A DNA stretch of 10,148 nucleotides from Micavibrio aeruginosavorus (lineage in GTDB: Bacteria; Pseudomonadota; Alphaproteobacteria; Micavibrionales; Micavibrionaceae). This document shows, one piece after another, positions 6,756-10,148 of this stretch. A program made the position numbers and the translations under genes. Position 1 is the stretch's first letter; the number at the start of each line of letters is the position of its first letter. The DNA lies in assembly GCA_003240795.1 (NCBI GenBank), contig QFNK01000037.1, positions 1-10,148 on the forward strand, given 5' to 3'. The notes below the pieces were generated by a model that saw only the letters and a list, made by a program, of their open reading frames with translations, made no database searches and was not told where the DNA came from.

Positions 6756-8360
6756 TCAACGCGGAGCAACGGGCAGGCAGTCCCTGAAATGACGGCAGGC
6801 TTCGGTTGCCTGCGCCTGCGTCAGGTTGCCGAGGCGCGCGCGGAACAAAAGGCCTTCCGAGGTCTTGAGCGGCACAACGACAGGGCTGGCGTGTGTCAGG
6901 TCTTCCGGCAGCTTGCGGTGGGCAAGTCGCAGGGCGTCATCGGTGGCAACGCGGCTGTTATACGCGCCGATCTGCACCGACCAGCGTGAGGCGTCGTAGG
7001 GTTGCGGCTCGGTGGAGGGGATGGAAACACGCTCTATCTGTGCCGGGACTTGCGCGGGCTGATCCGGCGCGGGAGCGACGCGAGCGGCGCTGATTTGCTG
7101 CACCTTGTCATGGTCGCCTTTGTAGACGGCCGCCGTGATGAGGGCCGTTTCAATGCGGCGGGCATTGCCGGCATCGAAATCGCCCTGTCCCGTCACTTCG
7201 CTGTAATCGCCGCGGTTCATCGCGTTTTTGATATCGGCAACGGCTATATCGGCCGCGTCCTGCCGTTTGGCGGCGGGCAGTTGCAGTGTCTGCGAAGGCA
7301 CCACCAACTGGCGTCCGGTTTCAAGCGAGGAAAGCGACGTATAGCTAGGAGCATTTTGCTGCGGCACCGTGCGGGTTGCACGAATGACCTCGACTGCCTC
7401 CGGTGCCTGAGCGACAGAGGCCGGAACATCGGGCTTTGGCGCCGGGCGCGGCATCGGGGCGACGGCGGCGGTCTGTGTGACATCGACAACCGGAACGCGC
7501 TCGATCTGGCCGCTATTGCCCGCGTAACGCACTTCACCCATCTGGCCGAACCCGCGGTCGAGGAGGGAGGCCATATGATCGTTACGGCTTTTCCAGGTTT
7601 TCCCGCCGAACACAACCCCGATCAGGCGGCGTCCGTCGCGGCGCGCGGAGGCGATCAGGTTAAAGCCGGAGGCATTGATAAAGCCAGTCTTGAAACCGTC
7701 CATACCCGGATAGCTCTGCATCAGGCGGTTGTGATTGTTGTAGGTCACGCCGCGGTAGGTGAACTGCTTCGTGCTGAAATAACGGTAATAATTTGGATAG
7801 CGGGTAATGATATAGCGGGCGAGGGTCGCCATGTCACGGGCGGAGGATTTCTGCCCGGCGTTCGGCAGGCCGGACGCATTGCGGAAGGTGGTGCGCGTCA
7901 TGCCGATGTCCTGGGCGCGGCGCGTCATGCGAAGCGCGAATCTGTCCTCGCTGCCTGCCAGATGTTCGGCGATTGCCACGGAAATATCGTTCGCGGATTT
8001 TGTGACAAGGGCGAGGATGGCATCTTCGACCCGTATGCTCGATCCGGCGCTCAGGCCGATCTTGCTTGGCTGCTGGGCAGCGGCGCGGGCGGAAATGGCG
8101 ATTTTATCGTTCAGCCGTACGTTCCCGCTTTCCATCGCCTCGAACAGCATCATCAATGTCATGACTTTTGTCAGCGATGCCGGATAAAGCGACGCGTTTG
8201 CATTCTGTTCGGAAATAACCTGCCCCGTGGCGGCATCGATGACGATAGAGGCGTATTTATCGTTGCCCGATTCGGCCTTGCTCTTCGCCTTTGCCGACAC
8301 GCCCTGCGGCAGGGCGAGGAAAGTCGAGAGAATCAAAATAAAGGCGGTTAAACGACGCAA
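6756..8360 (-). CDS. dacF: D-alanyl-D-alanine carboxypeptidase with C-terminal SPOR domain
   Basis: Low-molecular-weight penicillin-binding protein (peptidase family S11) that trims the terminal D-Ala from peptidoglycan stem peptides in the periplasm. It has 534 residues. Residues 1-23 are a signal peptide. The active-site motifs are complete: SLTK (62-65, nucleophile Ser62, Lys65), SAN (122-124) and KTG (224-226). A 180-residue linker rich in Ala, Pro and Gln follows (about 278-458) and contains QIERV twice (285, 441). The last 75 residues (WSVQIGAYNSRVATDDALRLA... to the end) are a SPOR domain, which binds denuded glycan at division sites. The start is TTG 8360, supported by AGGAG (8369-8373) 8 bases upstream. 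SPOR-bearing carboxypeptidases of this kind are known in Alphaproteobacteria. The symbol denotes the family; orthology is not tested. Confidence 0.95.
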   Translation of the reverse strand: MRRLTAFILILSTFLALPQGVSAKAKSKAESGNDKYASIVIDAATGQVISEQNANASLYPASLTKVMTLMMLFEAMESGNVRLNDKIAISARAAAQQPSKIGLSAGSSIRVEDAILALVTKSANDISVAIAEHLAGSEDRFALRMTRRAQDIGMTRTTFRNASGLPNAGQKSSARDMATLARYIITRYPNYYRYFSTKQFTYRGVTYNNHNRLMQSYPGMDGFKTGFINASGFNLIASARRDGRRLIGVVFGGKTWKSRNDHMASLLDRGFGQMGEVRYAGNSGQIERVPVVDVTQTAAVAPMPRPAPKPDVPASVAQAPEAVEVIRATRTVPQQNAPSYTSLSSLETGRQLVVPSQTLQLPAAKRQDAADIAVADIKNAMNRGDYSEVTGQGDFDAGNARRIETALITAAVYKGDHDKVQQISAARVAPAPDQPAQVPAQIERVSIPSTEPQPYDASRWSVQIGAYNSRVATDDALRLAHRKLPEDLTHASPVVVPLKTSEGLLFRARLGNLTQAQATEACRHFRDCLPVAPR

Positions 8361-8557
8361 AACTTTTTCTCCTGTTGGGCGGTCATCGAACTGTCTTATA
8401 GGCGGATGGCGGAGCCTGCCGTATTCGCTGTAATCATACTATAAGAAGTTGATTGAAAAGAGACTAATTTCATCGGATAATTCTGTCCGAAGTAACTATT
8501 CGATTATTCTAAACAACAATCTCCCCCCTGTCCAGAAAGCCACTGGAAAAAGAGTTT

Positions 8558-8572
8558 TTGTGCATCGCACAA
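8558..8572. promoter_or_regulatory. TTGTGC-N3-GCACAA dyad upstream of the phasin promoter
   Basis: Perfect 6-bp inverted repeat with a 3-base centre, ending 6 bases before the -35 hexamer. The core is TGC-N3-GCA. The PHA repressor PhaR is reported to bind TGC-rich dyads of the CTGC-N3/4-GCAG type in other Alphaproteobacteria, so this is a candidate operator. Confidence 0.5.
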
Positions 8573-8578
8573 TTAGTG

Positions 8579-8607
8579 TTGACGAGCGCCTTTATTGGTG
8601 CTACATT
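8579..8607 (+). promoter_or_regulatory. Sigma-70 type promoter of the phasin gene
   Basis: TTGACG (8579-8584) and TACATT (8602-8607) with a 17-base spacer, matching 5 and 4 of 6 consensus positions. It lies 55 bases before the phasin start codon and between two similar dyads. This is the best promoter in the window. Confidence 0.65.
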
Positions 8608-8612
8608 CAATA

Positions 8613-8627
8613 TTGTGCAATGCAGTA
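8613..8627. promoter_or_regulatory. Second TGC-N3-GCA dyad at the phasin transcription start
   Basis: TTGTGCAATGCAGTA shares its first seven bases and the TGC-N3-GCA core with the dyad at 8558-8572, but the outer arms are imperfect. It begins 5 bases after the -10 hexamer, so a bound protein would cover the start point and block transcription. Confidence 0.45.
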
Positions 8628-8650
8628 TTTTTCGTAAAGCAGCACATGCA

Positions 8651-8656
8651 AGGAGG
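8651..8656 (+). promoter_or_regulatory. Strong ribosome binding site deciding the phasin start
   Basis: AGGAGG, 6 bases before ATG 8663. It rules out the in-frame ATG at 8558, which would also put the promoter inside the gene. Confidence 0.9.
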
Positions 8657-8662
8657 CCTCAA

Positions 8663-9202
8663 ATGGCAGCAAAGGCAAACAACAAAAAGAAAATTGTGGC
8701 AAAGGCAGCGCCCGCCACGGTTTTGAGCAGCAAGCCCAAAGCAAACGTGTCACCGTTTCCGGTAGACCCTAAAATGTTTGCCCAGGCATTCCCTAACTTT
8801 CAGACATTCAAATTGGAGACAGACATGTTCAAAGGCAACAAACAATTCGACAAAATGACGCAGGATGCTGCGGCTATGGGTCAGGAACAGATGGATGCTG
8901 TTTCCAAATCCACGGCGATTTTCACGAAAGGCATGGAAGATTTTATCAAGACCTGCATGGAAATCGCGCAGGATGCCGGTGAGAAATCCCAGTCCGCCAC
9001 GAAAACGATCATGGCATGCAAAACGCTGAATGAATTCACGGACGCACAGACACGTCTGGCGCAGGCAAGCTTCGATGACTTCCTGTCCAATATGACGAAA
9101 ATGTCCGAAAAAGGCGTCAAACTCTGCACGGATGTGCTGGAGCCGATCAATGATCAGCTTGGCAAGAGCATCAAGCGCGCAACGACAAACGTCGCCGCCT
9201 AA
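8663..9202 (+). CDS. Phasin family protein (PHA granule-associated)
   Basis: A small amphiphilic protein expected to coat polyhydroxyalkanoate granules and control their number and size. It has 179 residues. Residues 1-30 are Lys/Ala-rich and disordered; residues 65-175 are almost wholly helical, with the spaced polar/Ala pattern of the Phasin_2 family (for example GMEDFIKTCMEIAQ at 90-103, QTRLAQASFDDFLSNM at 129-144 and PINDQLGKSIKRA at 161-173). There is no signal peptide or membrane segment. It forms a single-gene transcription unit with its own promoter, AGGAGG site and terminator, as expected for an abundant protein. PHA synthase and depolymerase genes are not present here, so a granule role rests on family resemblance; some phasin-like proteins serve other functions. 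Confidence 0.88.
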   Translation: MAAKANNKKKIVAKAAPATVLSSKPKANVSPFPVDPKMFAQAFPNFQTFKLETDMFKGNKQFDKMTQDAAAMGQEQMDAVSKSTAIFTKGMEDFIKTCMEIAQDAGEKSQSATKTIMACKTLNEFTDAQTRLAQASFDDFLSNMTKMSEKGVKLCTDVLEPINDQLGKSIKRATTNVAA

Positions 9203-9218
9203 TCACACCTCGTATTTT

Positions 9219-9248
9219 AAAAAGCCGTCCGTTAGGGCGGCTTTTTTT
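9219..9248 (+). terminator. Intrinsic terminator of the phasin gene
   Basis: AAAAAGCCGTCC pairs with GGGCGGCTTTTT around a GTTA loop: a 12-bp stem with one G-T pair, running into seven T. It starts 17 bases after the phasin stop. The A-run before the stem could also give some termination from the opposite strand. Confidence 0.92.
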
Positions 9249-9325
9249 ATTTTGCGACGAAGGACTTCCCGCACTGCAGCGTCGAAACTTGATCCGAAAG
9301 GGTAGGCTTTTGCTGGGTGTGCCGC

Positions 9326-9331
9326 TATAAA
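9326..9331 (+). promoter_or_regulatory. TATAAA -10 element abutting a start codon
   Basis: TATAAA ends 7 bases before the A of ATG 9339, so transcription would start at or beside the start codon and give a leaderless mRNA. The hexamer 17 bases upstream (TAGGCT) is a poor -35. No ribosome binding site precedes the ATG. Confidence 0.4.
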
Positions 9332-9338
9332 ACCTTCC

Positions 9339-9962
9339 ATGCATTCTTTGCAAACCACATCCGACCTGTCCGAATTGGCGCAGCATTTGAAAAAAATCCT
9401 GCTTGGTGAAATGAACCGGCAGACATTGCGCGAAGACTTTATGGAGCGTGCGGCGCCGGTGGGTCTGACGCCGGATCAGAGCCGGTTGCTGCATGAACAC
9501 GCCAGCCCGACGGCGCAGGAAGAAGGCGGGGTTTATACGCCATCCATGCTCTGGCATGCCTTTACCGACCCGCTCAAAAAACGCCTGTGCGCCATCCCGC
9601 TTCTCCCGCGAGGCAAGCATCAGGCCGAGGCCGCAATGGAAATGCTGCTGTTCGCACGCTGGAATATAGCCAACTATGAAATGTTCGTGGACGCGTCCTA
9701 TGACCAGCCCGCCCCGCCCTACCCATCGCCGGAATGGAAGGTCCGCACCTTCCCCGCGCTGCTAGGTTATATGCGGGATTCTTATCTGCCCGTCCTTGGC
9801 AATGCGGTTGCCGCAACATTGAAGGTAACACCCGAAACGCTTGAAACATATCTCGGCGCCATGGAAAAAGACCTGCTCGCAACCGGACCGGAAGGCGTGG
9901 AAATTTTCAGACCCATTCCGCAAAACGCATGGCGCGCGCCGGCCATTCCCGAGCCCGCCTGA
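9339..9962 (+). CDS. Unrecognised 207-residue soluble protein
   Basis: Not assigned to any family. It has no signal peptide or membrane helix. The N-terminal half is largely helical (SELAQHLKKILLGEMNRQTL at 11-30; a segment with GLTPDQSRLLHEH at 42-54). Residues 95-118 form a further helix with aromatic residues (MLLFARWNIANYEMF). A Pro-rich turn (123-132) precedes PEWKVRTFPALLGYMRDSYLP, another helix (165-182) and a Pro-rich tail. Codon use looks like that of the neighbours, and the reading frame is open over its full length after a strong terminator, which supports a real gene. ATG 9339 lacks a ribosome binding site; the next in-frame ATG (9414) also has none that is clear. A cytoplasmic role is likely but nothing more can be said. 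Confidence 0.7.
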   Translation: MHSLQTTSDLSELAQHLKKILLGEMNRQTLREDFMERAAPVGLTPDQSRLLHEHASPTAQEEGGVYTPSMLWHAFTDPLKKRLCAIPLLPRGKHQAEAAMEMLLFARWNIANYEMFVDASYDQPAPPYPSPEWKVRTFPALLGYMRDSYLPVLGNAVAATLKVTPETLETYLGAMEKDLLATGPEGVEIFRPIPQNAWRAPAIPEPA

Positions 9963-10057
9963 ATTCCGAACGCCCCTTTTAAAATCACTCCCGTAAGACT
10001 ATATTTTAACGGTAGGGATCATTTTTAAGGTATTATAGGGCGGCAAGGTTTTTTGGC

Positions 10058-10148
10058 ATGGACATACTGACAACAATCGCAAATGGCGACGAGCCGCCGA
10101 TGCTGCCTCCACCCGGCGGCGGCGATGATGGCGACCGCGGCGGTCAGG
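10058..10148 (+). CDS. Start of a Gly/Pro/Asp-rich ORF, cut by the window edge
   Basis: Thirty codons are readable from ATG 10058. The N-terminus is MDILTTIANGDEPPMLPPPG followed by glycine- and aspartate-rich residues, a low-complexity and probably disordered stretch. AAGG lies about 10 bases upstream, a loose ribosome binding site, and TATTAT (10031-10036) may be a -10 element. With no stop seen and no domain visible, the gene is plausible but unproven. Confidence 0.45.
   Translation, partial: MDILTTIANGDEPPMLPPPGGGDDGDRGGQ

Larger units (their letters stand above)
8361..8662. other. Divergent intergenic region between the carboxypeptidase and phasin genes
   Basis: 302 bases without a credible gene. 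From the left it holds the AGGAG ribosome binding site for TTG 8360 (8369-8373, minus strand); a minus-strand TATGAT around 8432-8437 that could be a -10 but lacks a good -35; a TCGGA-N8-TCCGA dyad (8473-8490); and, from 8558, the phasin control region described separately. Confidence 0.55.

Noticed and set aside
6737..6769. Longer start (6769) for the pilin-like gene
   Set aside because: It would overlap the carboxypeptidase stop; ATG 6736 has a good ribosome binding site.
7002..8351. A 449-codon open frame on the plus strand opposite the carboxypeptidase gene
   Set aside because: It is fully antisense to a gene with intact catalytic motifs, its translation is Arg/Gly/His-rich without recognisable domains, and it is explained by codon bias of the real gene.
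8449..8637. A 62-codon open frame upstream of the phasin gene
   Set aside because: It covers the phasin promoter and both dyads, has no ribosome binding site, and its sequence resembles no protein.
8558..8662. Longer phasin start at ATG 8558
   Set aside because: The promoter at 8579-8607 lies downstream of it, and AGGAGG before ATG 8663 marks the real start.
9980..10036. AT-rich stretch with CCGT...ACGG and TTTTAAAA after the 207-residue gene, as a terminator
   Set aside because: The arms are only 4 bp with a 14-base loop and no T-run follows a stable stem.

Overview
The window looks like a chromosomal segment of a Gram-negative alphaproteobacterium, moderately GC-rich by eye. Three things support this: an LPS heptose gene (hldE), a phasin of the PHA-granule type, and two transglutaminase-like cysteine peptidases of the BTLCP family that is common in Alphaproteobacteria. 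The exact lineage cannot be fixed from the sequence; a Micavibrio/Rhodospirillales-like organism is a guess. No rRNA, tRNA, CRISPR, IS element or phage gene was seen.

Left part (1-3035), all on the minus strand. In transcription order: a membrane-anchored BTLCP peptidase (2070-3035) whose N-terminus carries a duplicated GspE_N/MshEN-like motif; a terminator-like hairpin; a second, secreted BTLCP peptidase (1386-1991); and a small-conductance mechanosensitive (MscS) channel with a large extracytoplasmic N-terminal region (1289 to the window edge, incomplete).

Middle (3036-6011), plus strand, divergent from the peptidases. It holds bifunctional hldE (3190-4671), making ADP-heptose for the LPS inner core. 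A bulged hairpin follows, then two adjacent lipoprotein genes (4770-5411 and 5421-6011). The second resembles the FlgO family and the first may share its fold.

Right-middle (6008-8360), minus strand. A D,D-carboxypeptidase with a C-terminal SPOR domain is followed after 19 bases by a pilin-like membrane-anchored protein. The latter's stop codon overlaps the stop of the lipoprotein operon.

Right (8361-10148), plus strand. A phasin gene has a recognisable promoter, two TGC-N3-GCA dyads around that promoter, a strong ribosome binding site and a clear intrinsic terminator. Next come an unrecognised 207-residue protein that may be translated from a leaderless mRNA and the start of a Gly/Pro/Asp-rich ORF cut by the window edge.

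Most genes act at the cell envelope (LPS, peptidoglycan, outer-membrane lipoproteins, osmotic safety valve, periplasmic proteolysis), with a storage-granule gene at the right. The most unusual item is the peptidase at 2070-3035. Its layout suggests a cytoplasmic c-di-GMP-sensor-like module, a membrane helix and a LapG-like periplasmic protease in one chain.
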